26,741 nt of DNA from JACQAI01 sp035507915 (GCA_035507915.1 DATJNS010000031.1:1-26741), one strand, 5' to 3'. Shown: positions 13,157-20,388, counted from the first letter of the stretch. Notes: generated by a model not told the origin, from the sequence alone. Program-made: numbers and translations.

Positions 13157-14539
13157 CTAGAAGCGTAGCCCGATGCTGCCGAGCACGGCAGTATCGCGAT
13201 ATTCGTAGAGCGCGACGGTCGAGTCCGCCCATACCTGCTGGACCTCGAGCCGGAAGTCGACCTGATCGAGCAAACCGATCGTCAGCGCGCCGCTCACGGT
13301 CCATTCGTTGTCATCGCGCAAGTGCACCGGGTCGACGCTGGCATCGCGATGATCGTACGGCCGCGCCGCGTAGCTGGCGAACAGGCCGACGCTCCACGGC
13401 TGCGGCCGCCAGCTCCAGGGTGCCGGAAAGCGATGGATGTAGCCGGCGCCGAGCCGCGCCTCCTGGTAGGTGTAGAAGCCCTGCTTGGCGTCGTAATTGG
13501 TGAACTGCGCGAGCAGCGACGCAAGGTCGTCGACGGTCGGCGCATAGTTGACGAGCAGCCGTCCGAGCACCTGCACGGCGTCGTAGTCGGTCGCGGTCGG
13601 CTCGACCGACGAGTTGCTGAATCGCAGGTCGCGCGCCTCGAACGTGCCTTCGAAAGACCATTTCGGATCGAGCTGGACGCCGAGGCTGAGGCCGCCGCCG
13701 CCGCTGGCGTAGTACTCCGAGCCGCCGAGCTCGAACACGTTGCCGACCACGTAAGGCCGCAGCGTGGGGCTGTTGCTCTCCGGACCGGCCAGCCGGAAAC
13801 GCGGGCCGGTGTCGAGTTCGGCCAGCGCGACGTTGTCCAGGTGGCGATGGAACTGGCGAGTGCCGTAGAGCGTCAGGCGCGAGTCCCACGTCGTGCCCGC
13901 CTGGTCGCCGAGATCGTAGCTGTCGCGCGCCGCGATCGCGGCGAACGCGTCGGTGTCGGCGCGCGCGCGCTCGCTGCGCGAGATCGGCGGAATGGCCGGC
14001 GCTGCGGTGCCGGGCGTGGCGGCCGGGGGCCCGCCGGCGGCTTGCGATGCGGCGATCGGTCCGGCGTTGGCATTGGTCTGGTAGCGCAGGCCGAGCGACG
14101 CCACACCGCTCAGCTTGTTGCGGGCGAGCCCGGCGTCGACCGTCGCGAGTGCCTCCGCGCGCGTCGCCTGGTCGGCCGGCGACAATTTCGCGGGATCGGC
14201 GCGCTGCAGATAGACCTGCGCGGCGGCATACGAGCCGAGCGCCTTGTAGAGCAGCCCGAGCTCGAGATCGACCTCGGGGATCGCCGGGTTGTAGATCAGG
14301 ACCCGCTCGAGCGCACCGATCGCGCCTTCGAGGTCGCCGGCCACCGCCGCGATCTTGGCGAACGTCAGCGCCGCGCCGACGTCGTCGGGATGATCGTAGG
14401 TGGCGTGGAACGCGGCGTCATAGGCGCTTTGGTAGCGCGGATCGATCTGCACCGACGCCGCCGCAGCCGGTTGGAGGAGCCCAATTGCCAGCCACAGGAC
14501 ACCCGCGCAGAGCGCGATGCCACACCGCTTCAGGAACAC
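13157..14539 (-). CDS. Exported TPR protein with C-terminal outer-membrane beta-barrel
   Basis: A 460-residue protein from the GTG at 14539, which gives a clean signal peptide (MFLKRCGIALCAGVLW..., ending PAAAA) with GGGGCGG just upstream; an alternative GTG at 14566 adds nine residues. Residues from about 30 to 140 form TPR-like helices (GDLEGAIGALERVLIYNP, GLLYKALGSYAAAQVYLQRA). From about 145 onward alternating strands follow (GVASLGLRYQTNANAG, LRPYVVGNVFELGG) to a final ...VLGSIGLRF. The terminal Phe and strand pattern are the signature of a BAM-inserted outer-membrane barrel, and the layout resembles surface lipoprotein assembly modifier (Slam)-like proteins. As first gene of the operon with the FecR protein and the CHASE2 cyclase, it probably supplies the outer-membrane part of that system. 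Confidence 0.82.
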   Translation of the reverse strand: MFLKRCGIALCAGVLWLAIGLLQPAAAASVQIDPRYQSAYDAAFHATYDHPDDVGAALTFAKIAAVAGDLEGAIGALERVLIYNPAIPEVDLELGLLYKALGSYAAAQVYLQRADPAKLSPADQATRAEALATVDAGLARNKLSGVASLGLRYQTNANAGPIAASQAAGGPPAATPGTAAPAIPPISRSERARADTDAFAAIAARDSYDLGDQAGTTWDSRLTLYGTRQFHRHLDNVALAELDTGPRFRLAGPESNSPTLRPYVVGNVFELGGSEYYASGGGGLSLGVQLDPKWSFEGTFEARDLRFSNSSVEPTATDYDAVQVLGRLLVNYAPTVDDLASLLAQFTNYDAKQGFYTYQEARLGAGYIHRFPAPWSWRPQPWSVGLFASYAARPYDHRDASVDPVHLRDDNEWTVSGALTIGLLDQVDFRLEVQQVWADSTVALYEYRDTAVLGSIGLRF

Positions 14540-14582
14540 GACGACCGCCCCGCCACCAACCCGCACGATGCCGACGATATTC

Positions 14583-14606
14583 GGTTAATTCTAACCAATA
14601 TGTTAG
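14583..14606. promoter_or_regulatory. Two overlapping palindromes in an AT-rich promoter region
   Basis: GGTTA-N4-TAACC (14583-14596) and CTAAC-N6-GTTAG (14591-14606) share the middle half-site, giving three alternating half-sites in 24 bases. The stretch is AT-rich in a strongly GC-rich window and lies just upstream of the TPR/barrel gene. On the minus strand TAGAAT (14593-14588) could be the -10 box, so a bound protein would cover it. No convincing -35 box was found. The whole gap between 14567 and 14624 holds no gene. Confidence 0.45.
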
Positions 14607-14624
14607 CAATAGCGGACCTCAGGT

Positions 14625-15596
14625 CTACTCCGGCGTAATGCCGGCGGCCTGCACGACGCGCGTCCAGCGCACCGTCTCGTCGCGGATGAAGGCGGCGGCC
14701 GCGTCGGGGGCGCTGCCGGCCGGCTCGTTGCCGAGCGCGTCGAGGCGGGTCACGACCTCGGGATCCTTCAGGATGCCGCCGATCGCGGCCGCGATGGTGG
14801 CCCGGACCGCATCCGGCGTGCCCGCGGGGGCGAACACCGCGTACCACACCACCGACACGAAGCCTGGGAATCCGGACTCCGCCATGGTCGGCACGTCGGG
14901 CAGCGCCGCAGTGCGGTGTGCGCTCGCCACCGCGATCGCGCGTAGCGCGCCGCTGCGCACGTGCCCGAGCGAGTTGCCGATCGCGTCGAACATCATGTCG
15001 ACCCGGCCCGCCAGAAGGTCGCTCACCGCCGGCCCCGAGCCCTTGTAGGGGATGTGCACCAGCGCGAGATGCGCGTCGGTGGCGAACAGCGCGCCGCTCA
15101 GATGCGAGGTCGTGCCCCGGCCCTGCGATGCGTAGGTGAGCTTGCCCGGCGCGGCGCGGGCCGCTGCGACCAGCGCGGCCACCGAGGGCGCGCCGGTCTT
15201 CGCGTTGACGAGCAGGATGTTCGGCGCCATCGATACGACCGTGACCGGCGCGAACGCGGTCTTGGGATCGTACGGCAGGTTCGCGTACAGCTTGGGGCTG
15301 ATCGTGATCGGCGTGGGGGGCGTGACGAGCAGCGTGTAACCGTCGGGCTCGGCGCGCGCCACTAGATCGGTGCCGATCGTGCCGCCGGCCCCCGCGCGAT
15401 TTTCGACGATCACGGGCTGGTGCCACAGCGCGGACAGGCGCGGCGCGAGCAGCCGCGCGATGATGTCGTTGGTGCCGGCGGGCGGAAACGCCACGATCAG
15501 GCGCACCACGCGATCGGGGTAGGCGGCCGCAACACGAGACGGCGCCGTTGCGAGGGTCAGCAGCGCGAGGGCCAGCGCGGCCGCCAGCGGCCTCAT
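14625..15596 (-). CDS. Bug/TctC-family binding protein (TphC-like) in an aromatic-acid operon
   Basis: A 323-residue periplasmic binding protein with a signal peptide (1-25, MRPLAAALALALLTLATAPS...AAA) and Bug motifs IVAFPPAGTNDIIARLLAPRL, VIVENRAGAGGTIG, EPDGYT and VHIPYKGSGPAVSDLLAGR. The first loop reads PPAGTND where most members have PGG or PGA. TphC, the terephthalate binding protein, belongs to this family, and its position as last gene after a Rieske oxygenase, decarboxylase, ferredoxin and TphB-like dehydrogenase suggests it takes up that operon's aromatic substrate. The ATG overlaps the preceding stop by four bases (ATGA, 15596-15593). No TctAB genes are in the window. The ligand is not proven. 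Confidence 0.92.
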   Translation of the reverse strand: MRPLAAALALALLTLATAPSRVAAAYPDRVVRLIVAFPPAGTNDIIARLLAPRLSALWHQPVIVENRAGAGGTIGTDLVARAEPDGYTLLVTPPTPITISPKLYANLPYDPKTAFAPVTVVSMAPNILLVNAKTGAPSVAALVAAARAAPGKLTYASQGRGTTSHLSGALFATDAHLALVHIPYKGSGPAVSDLLAGRVDMMFDAIGNSLGHVRSGALRAIAVASAHRTAALPDVPTMAESGFPGFVSVVWYAVFAPAGTPDAVRATIAAAIGGILKDPEVVTRLDALGNEPAGSAPDAAAAFIRDETVRWTRVVQAAGITPE

Positions 15597-16570
15597 GCGC
15601 GCGAGATCCCGGCGAGCCGCTTGAGCGTGGTGACGATGGCCCCGGCGTTCGCCTGGTTCTTGCCGACGATGTCGAACGCGCTGCCGTGCGGCACGCTCGA
15701 GAACAGCACCGTGGTGCCGATCGGCATGCCGGACGACGCGCCGATGCCGAGCAGCTTGATCGGGATGTGCGCCTGGTCGTGATACATCGCGAGATAGACG
15801 TCGTAGCCGCCGCCGGCGAGCAACGCGTCGGCGCCGAACGGGCCGGCGACGTCGAGCCCGAGCGCGCGGGCCTGGGCGACCGCCGGACGCACCACCGTCT
15901 CGTCCTCGTCGCCGAACAGCCCGTGCTCGCCGGCATGCGGGTTGATGCCGCACACCCCGATGCGCGGACGCGCCACGCCGAGCCGCCGCACCGCGCGATC
16001 GGCCGCGCGCGCCGCCGTCACGATGCGCTCGACGGTCAGGAGGTCGAGCGCCCGGCGCAACGCCACGTGCAAGGTGACGTTGACGATGCGGAAGCGGTCC
16101 GACACCAGCATCAGGAAGACCTCGTCGCGCGGCACGCCGGCGCAATCGGCGAGGAAGCCGGGATAGCCGTCGAACGCGAGGCCGCCGCGGTTGACCGCCG
16201 TCTCGTTGTGCGGACAGGCGACCACCGCGTCGACCGCGCCGTCGAGCGCGAGCGCGATCGCGCGCCGCGCGTAGGCGACCGTGGCGCGCCCGGCCTCGGG
16301 CGACACCTCGGCGAGCGCCACCGCGGCGCCGCCGGCGTCGACCGTCTCCAGCGCGATGCGCCGGCCGCCGACCGTGACGGTGCCGTCGTTGCCGGCGATC
16401 ACCGCGATGCCGCACGGCTCGGCGTGGCGGCGCAGCACGGCGGCCTCGCCGACCAGCACCGGCTCGCACAACGACCAGACCGCATCGTCGAGCACCGCCT
16501 TCAGCGCGATCTCGGGCCCGATGCCCGCCGGATCGCCGAGCGCCAGCGCGATGCGCGGCCGCGCGCTCAC
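15593..16570 (-). CDS. PdxA-family dehydrogenase, TphB-like (cis-dihydrodiol dicarboxylate dehydrogenase candidate)
   Basis: A 325-residue member of the PdxA family, NAD- and metal-dependent dehydrogenases that oxidise and often decarboxylate. PdxA metal histidines are present: H168 (VTLHVALR), H212 (INPHAGE) and H264 (MYHDQ). The N-terminus has LALGDPAGIGPE. In place of the PdxA phosphate-binding segment (VHK ... GHTEFLA in E. coli PdxA) it has ACPHNETAVNRGGLAFDGYP (118-137), which from memory matches TphB, the terephthalate dihydrodiol dehydrogenase, far better than pyridoxine-pathway PdxA. The operon, with Rieske oxygenase genes upstream and a TphC-like protein downstream, agrees. The GTG at 16570 overlaps the ferredoxin stop (GTGA); an ATG at 16594 would overlap that gene by 28 bases. 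Automated annotation would probably call this 4-hydroxythreonine-4-phosphate dehydrogenase. Confidence 0.87.
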   Translation of the reverse strand: MSARPRIALALGDPAGIGPEIALKAVLDDAVWSLCEPVLVGEAAVLRRHAEPCGIAVIAGNDGTVTVGGRRIALETVDAGGAAVALAEVSPEAGRATVAYARRAIALALDGAVDAVVACPHNETAVNRGGLAFDGYPGFLADCAGVPRDEVFLMLVSDRFRIVNVTLHVALRRALDLLTVERIVTAARAADRAVRRLGVARPRIGVCGINPHAGEHGLFGDEDETVVRPAVAQARALGLDVAGPFGADALLAGGGYDVYLAMYHDQAHIPIKLLGIGASSGMPIGTTVLFSSVPHGSAFDIVGKNQANAGAIVTTLKRLAGISRA

Positions 16571-16884
16571 GGCGTCGACTCGAAATCGATGCATACCTTG
16601 CCGTCACGCAAGGTCACGGCGAACGTCTGCACCGGCTCGGTGCACGGCGGCTTGACCGCTTTGCCGCTCGGAATGTGGAAGCAGCCGCCGTGGAAGTCGC
16701 ACTCGACCACGTCGCCGTCGATGAAACCGGCCGACAATGAACCGGGCCCGTGCGAGCAGTAATCGTCGGTCACGTAGAACGTGCCGTCGATGTTGAACAC
16801 CGCGAACAGCCGCTCGGCGGCTTCGACCCGCAGGGCCGTGCCGGGTTCGATCGACGCTTGATCGCAGAGTGCGATGAGCGCCAT
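16567..16884 (-). CDS. Rieske [2Fe-2S] ferredoxin of an aromatic-ring oxygenase
   Basis: A 105-residue Rieske ferredoxin. The cluster ligands are C43 and H45 (DYCSHGPGSL) and C62 and H65 (ECDFHGGCFH), separated by 16 residues as in BphA3/BedB-type proteins. The line GCFHIPSGKAVKPPCTEPVQTF is typical of the C-terminal part. It should carry electrons from a flavin reductase to the oxygenase encoded three genes earlier (17878-19158); no reductase gene is in the window. Its ATG overlaps the stop of the decarboxylase-like gene (ATGA at 16884) and its TGA overlaps the GTG of the dehydrogenase. Confidence 0.92.
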   Translation of the reverse strand: MALIALCDQASIEPGTALRVEAAERLFAVFNIDGTFYVTDDYCSHGPGSLSAGFIDGDVVECDFHGGCFHIPSGKAVKPPCTEPVQTFAVTLRDGKVCIDFESTP

Positions 16885-17873
16885 CAGATCGTGAACGACT
16901 CGAGCGCCTCCGGCGCGAACAGCGCCTCGAGCTCGAGCTTGTGCGGCGACAGGCCCTGCTCGTGGTGATAGCGCAGGAAGGTCTCGAGCACCGTGCGGTT
17001 CGCCTCGAGCCCGTAGGCCCAGAAGTCGCGGCCCATCTCGCGGCGCGTCTCCTCGACGTGCGCGGTCAACCACGGCAGCATGACCTTGAGCGCGGCGGTC
17101 TCCTCGAGCTCGGCATAGGCGAGCGCCTGGGCCTCGCGGAACGCCTGGGTCAGGGTCTGCGCGACCCAGCGATGCCGTTCGTAGACGTCGCGCCGCAGCA
17201 CGATCACGTGCATGATCGGGAAGATGCCGGTGCGCTTGAAATAGGTGCGTTCGACGGACTGGAAATCCTCGAACAGGCGGCGCGCGTCGCCGCTGCCGTC
17301 GCTGAAGCAGGACGGCGCGCGCGCCGTGTGCAGCGCGTCGATCTCGCCCGTGCGCAGCATGCCGGAGAGCGTCTTGCCCGCGGGCGCGCGCTCGATCTTG
17401 ATGCGCGCCGGCAGATCGAGCTTGAGCTTCTCGTCGCGGCCCGGCGTCTCCTCGCCGCCCGTCACGTAGGTGACCGCGTCGACCGGAACGCCGTAATCGT
17501 CGGCCAGGATGCCGCGGATCCACACCGGCGCCGTCATCTGGTACTCGGGCGTGCCGATCCGCTTGCCGATCAGGTCCTTGGGCTCGCGGATCTTGCTCTT
17601 GGCGCTGATGTAGATCGAGGAGTGGCGGAAGAAGCGCGACGGGAACACGGGCAGCGCGATGAACGGCTTCTCCGCGCGCGTCAACGACACGCAGTAGGAC
17701 GACAGCGACAGCTCCGCGACGTCGAACTCGCGATGCCGCAGCATGCGGAAGAACGTCTCCTCGACCGCCATCGGCAGGTAGTTGAGGTCGATGCCTTCGG
17801 GCTGCACGCGATCCATCAACCCGCGCGTGCGGTCGTAGTCCCAGCAAGCCAAGGTCAGGTTCAGTTTCGCCAT
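16884..17873 (-). CDS. 4,5-dihydroxyphthalate decarboxylase-like protein
   Basis: A 329-residue protein of the family containing 4,5-dihydroxyphthalate decarboxylase (Pht5), which has the fold of a periplasmic binding protein but no export signal. Recognised lines are LACWDYDRTRGLMDRVQPEG (9-28), ETFFRMLRHREFDVAELSLSSY, FPSRFFRHSSIYI, GTPEYQMTAPVWIRGIL, TGIFPIMHVIVLRRDVYERH and a final EANRTVLETFLRYHHEQGLS. The N-terminus MAKLNLTLA shows it is cytoplasmic. In the phthalate pathway the enzyme removes a carboxyl group from the ring-dihydroxylated product. Many uncharacterised relatives sit beside Rieske oxygenases, so the substrate here is open. It starts 4 bases after the oxygenase stop and overlaps the ferredoxin gene. 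Confidence 0.85.
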   Translation of the reverse strand: MAKLNLTLACWDYDRTRGLMDRVQPEGIDLNYLPMAVEETFFRMLRHREFDVAELSLSSYCVSLTRAEKPFIALPVFPSRFFRHSSIYISAKSKIREPKDLIGKRIGTPEYQMTAPVWIRGILADDYGVPVDAVTYVTGGEETPGRDEKLKLDLPARIKIERAPAGKTLSGMLRTGEIDALHTARAPSCFSDGSGDARRLFEDFQSVERTYFKRTGIFPIMHVIVLRRDVYERHRWVAQTLTQAFREAQALAYAELEETAALKVMLPWLTAHVEETRREMGRDFWAYGLEANRTVLETFLRYHHEQGLSPHKLELEALFAPEALESFTI

Positions 17874-17877
17874 CGTC

Positions 17878-19158
17878 TCAGACCGACGCCACCGGAACCT
17901 CGGGCGCCGCGCGCATGACGTCCTGGGCGGCGTCCTGGAACTTGGCGTCGCGCGGCAGCACCAGCGCGACCGAGCGCACGCGCTGCGACTCGGCGGTCAG
18001 GCCCGGCGGATCCTTGCCCTGCTCCAGCTCGCGCGCCGCGCGCGTCAGGCGCCGGCGCATCATGATGATGCCGTTGTCGGTCGACACCAGGTTCTCCTGG
18101 GTGCGGTCCTGGATCGGCCCCATGCTCTCCTGCAGCGAGGCGTCCTGCATCGCGATGCCTTCGACGCCGTTGTAGCCGCGACCTTCCTTTTGCGCCGTGC
18201 GGTCGATCAGATAGTCGTTCGACTTGTTGGCGAGCGGGACGAAGGTGCCCGGCACGTAGCGCACGTGGATGCCGGCGCCGTTGCGCATCGCATCGGTCTG
18301 GGCGTCGGTCAGCGGCTTGTGCGGATGGTAGTTGATGCTCCAGGCCCAGCAGGTCTCGTCGTCGATCGGCACCCAGGCGTGCGCGCCGAACGGGTTGTCG
18401 CCGCGCGGCGGGATGATGGTGTACCAGGGCATGATCCACTGGGTGATGCGCCAGTAGTAGCTGTCCGCCTCGGCATTGCGGCGCGCGCCGACATAGAGTC
18501 CGCCCGGCGCGTCGACCACCTCGAACACCGGGTTGCGGTCCTGCATGTTGTAGGCGTTGCCCTTGGAGCCGACGAACAGCGGGTCGCGATGCAGGTTGTG
18601 GCTGTGCAGCCACGACACGTGGCTCGAGTCGATGCCGCCCTCGATCGCCTGCAGATAGTTGGACTCCTGCAGCCGCTTGGTGATGAACACGTGCGCCGGC
18701 GGCAGGATGGTCCATTCGAGCGCGGGCGGCGCCGGACGCTGCTCGGGGGGCCCCATGTAGGCCCAGATCACGCCGCCCTGCTCGAGGCACGGATAGGCGG
18801 TGAGCTTGACGCGCTTCTCGAAGCCGGTGCCCTGCTCCTGCGGCACCTCGAGGCAATTGCCGTCGACGTCGTATTTCCAGCCGTGATAGGCGCAGCGCAG
18901 GCCGCATTCCTCGTTGCGCCCGAAGAACAGCGAGACGCCGCGGTGGGCGCAGAACTCCGCGATCAGGCCGATCCGGCCCTTGGTGTCGCGGAACGCGACC
19001 AGCCGCTCGCCCATGATCTTGACGCGCACCGGCGCGCCGTCCGGCTCGGCGATCTCGTCGGCCAGCAGCACCGGCACCCAGTAGCGCCGGAACAGCGCCC
19101 CCATGGCGGTGTCGCGGTCGGTGCAGCACAGATAATCGTTCTGCTCGCGGCTCAGCAC
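17878..19158 (-). CDS. Rieske non-heme iron oxygenase, large subunit (phthalate 4,5-dioxygenase-like)
   Basis: A 426-residue ring-hydroxylating oxygenase. The Rieske cluster uses C70-x-H72 and C89-x2-H92 (FCAHRGVSLFFGRNEECGLR, then CAYHGWK). The mononuclear iron motif is D177-x2-H180-x4-H185 (GGIDSSHVSWLHSH). The tail segment MGPIQDRTQENLVSTDNGII is typical of the phthalate/3-chlorobenzoate oxygenase group, which work as alpha-only oligomers; no small subunit gene is present. The start is the GTG at 19158, preceded by AAAGGAGAG; the frame extends upstream to 19260 but lacks a ribosome site and would cover the promoter. It is the first gene of a five-gene minus-strand operon. The ring substrate is unknown; an aromatic carboxylate is likely. 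Confidence 0.92.
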   Translation of the reverse strand: MLSREQNDYLCCTDRDTAMGALFRRYWVPVLLADEIAEPDGAPVRVKIMGERLVAFRDTKGRIGLIAEFCAHRGVSLFFGRNEECGLRCAYHGWKYDVDGNCLEVPQEQGTGFEKRVKLTAYPCLEQGGVIWAYMGPPEQRPAPPALEWTILPPAHVFITKRLQESNYLQAIEGGIDSSHVSWLHSHNLHRDPLFVGSKGNAYNMQDRNPVFEVVDAPGGLYVGARRNAEADSYYWRITQWIMPWYTIIPPRGDNPFGAHAWVPIDDETCWAWSINYHPHKPLTDAQTDAMRNGAGIHVRYVPGTFVPLANKSNDYLIDRTAQKEGRGYNGVEGIAMQDASLQESMGPIQDRTQENLVSTDNGIIMMRRRLTRAARELEQGKDPPGLTAESQRVRSVALVLPRDAKFQDAAQDVMRAAPEVPVASV

Positions 19159-19182
19159 GACGGCTCTCCTTTGCTTGCCGGC

Positions 19183-19211
19183 ACTCTGCCAAGCCTGCCG
19201 CGCCGGGTCAA
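19183..19211 (-). promoter_or_regulatory. Possible sigma-70 promoter of the Rieske operon
   Basis: TTGACC at 19211-19206 and CAGAGT at 19188-19183 on the minus strand are 17 bases apart, followed by the oxygenase ribosome site and GTG. The -35 is good and the -10 poor (three of six). The 143-base gap between 19159 and 19301 is the shared region for the divergent RidA gene and holds no other recognisable element. Confidence 0.3.
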
Positions 19212-19301
19212 AAGCTTCGGGGTGAGCGAGCCGCGACGGCGGTTCGGCCGGCGAGGCCAAACCGTGCTATTCGGTGCGCGTCACCCAGCGCGGAGGTCGC
19301 G

Positions 19302-19703
19302 ATGCCGGAGATCCAGATCATCAACCCCGAGACGCTCGGCAAGCCGCTCGGGCAGTATTCCCACATGACGCGCGTGCGCGCGTCGGAGTTCCTGTTCATC
19401 GCCGGGCAGGTCGGCGTCGACAAGGCCGGCAACGTCGCCGCCGACTTCGACGCCCAGTGCGTCCAGACCTTTGCCAACATCGAGGCGGCGCTCAAGGCGG
19501 GTGGCGCCAGCTGGGCCAACATCGTGCAGCTCACCACCTACCTCGTGCACTCGCAGGACATCCCGAGGTTCATGGCGTTCCGCCAGCGCGTGTTTCCGCA
19601 GATGTTCCCGAACGGCGCCTATCCGCCCAACACGCTCCTCATGGTCGACCGCCTGGTGCTCGAGCCGCTGCTGATCGAGGTCCAGCCGATCGCCGCGCTG
19701 TAG
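19302..19703 (+). CDS. RidA (YjgF/YER057c/UK114) family protein
   Basis: A 133-residue member of the RidA family, trimeric proteins that hydrolyse reactive enamines and imines or, in specialised subgroups, act in amino-aromatic catabolism. Visible family features are FLFIAGQVGVDKAGNVAADF, QTFANIEAALKAGGASWANI and the C-terminal RLVLEPLLIEVQPIAAL, with R117 near the position of the active-site arginine. The ATG follows GGAGGTCGCG. It diverges from the Rieske operon over a 143-base gap. Subgroups of RidA are frequent partners of aromatic-ring degradation genes (for example 2-aminomuconate deaminase), so a role in this pathway is possible, but a housekeeping role is equally open. Confidence 0.9.
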   Translation: MPEIQIINPETLGKPLGQYSHMTRVRASEFLFIAGQVGVDKAGNVAADFDAQCVQTFANIEAALKAGGASWANIVQLTTYLVHSQDIPRFMAFRQRVFPQMFPNGAYPPNTLLMVDRLVLEPLLIEVQPIAAL

Positions 19704-19718
19704 CGGGCGGCGCGGTCG

Positions 19719-20273
19719 CTACGGCAGCATGCGACGCAGCACGTCGTCGCGCTGCACCACGTGGTGCCAGAGCGCGGCCAGCGCGTGCAACCCGACGAGG
19801 CCGAGGATCGCCCACGCGACGTTCGCGTGGATGGTCGACGCGACCCAGCGGTAGGGCCAATCGGCCGGCACCAGCGGGGGCAGGGTCGCCAGGCCGAACA
19901 GCGTGACCGGCCAGCTCTTGGAGGACGCCCAGGCCCAACCGGCGAGAGGACTCCCGATCAACAGCACGTAGAGCAGCGTGTGCACGGTGCAGGCGGCGGT
20001 GCGTTGCCAGGGCGGGGCGACGATCGACGCCGGCGCGCCGTGCAGCAGCCGCCAGGCGAGCCGGATCAGCATGACGATCAGGATCGTCGCGCCGACCGAC
20101 AGGTGCAGGGTGACCAGGCCTTCGGGCGGCCGGCCGCGCGGGATGTCGGGCATCGTCCAGGCGATCGCGAACTGCGCGATGACCAGCGCGACGATCAGCC
20201 AGTGCAGCAGCCGCGCGATCGCGCCGTAACGCGCCACGCCGCCGCCGGCAGCCAGGGACGCGGTCGTGGTCAT
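19719..20273 (-). CDS. Cytochrome b561 family protein
   Basis: A 184-residue integral membrane protein with four predicted helices. Likely heme b ligands are H24 (RLLHWLIVAL), H57 (VTLHLSVG), H149 (STIHANVAW) and H163 (GLHALAALWHH), the arrangement of the bacterial CybB type with two hemes. CybB-type proteins pass electrons from the quinol pool; in E. coli, CybB acts as a superoxide:quinone oxidoreductase. The ATG at 20273 is chosen because a GGAG lies nine bases upstream; an in-frame start at 20312 adds a non-membrane extension. The gene converges with RidA (15 bases apart) and diverges from the Tat-exported binding protein. Confidence 0.9.
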   Translation of the reverse strand: MTTTASLAAGGGVARYGAIARLLHWLIVALVIAQFAIAWTMPDIPRGRPPEGLVTLHLSVGATILIVMLIRLAWRLLHGAPASIVAPPWQRTAACTVHTLLYVLLIGSPLAGWAWASSKSWPVTLFGLATLPPLVPADWPYRWVASTIHANVAWAILGLVGLHALAALWHHVVQRDDVLRRMLP

Positions 20274-20372
20274 GGGATTGTGCTCCGGAGGTCGGCCAAG
20301 GCGCGGCGCCATCGAGCCGATCCCGAGCGCTCATGTCAATCGGACCGACCCATGTCTGCCCAGACCACCGGT

Positions 20373-20388
20373 TTGGCACGCAGCTTGC
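20373..20388 (+). promoter_or_regulatory. Sigma-54 (RpoN) promoter upstream of a binding-protein gene
   Basis: TTGGCACG-N4-TTGC matches the RpoN consensus (TGGCACG-N4-TTGCW) at every defined position except the last W, which is G. The invariant GG (20375-20376) and GC (20387-20388) are exactly ten bases apart. The predicted start of transcription, about 12 bases on, leaves room for the GGAG site before the ATG at 20423. No enhancer site was recognised in the remaining intergenic sequence (20274-20372), which must also serve the divergent cytochrome b561 gene. Confidence 0.7.

Noticed and set aside
19177..19193. Second sigma-54-like element (TTGGCAG, GG-N10-GC) before the Rieske operon
   Set aside because: The -12 half is CGGC instead of TTGC, and the predicted start would fall on the ribosome site of the oxygenase gene.
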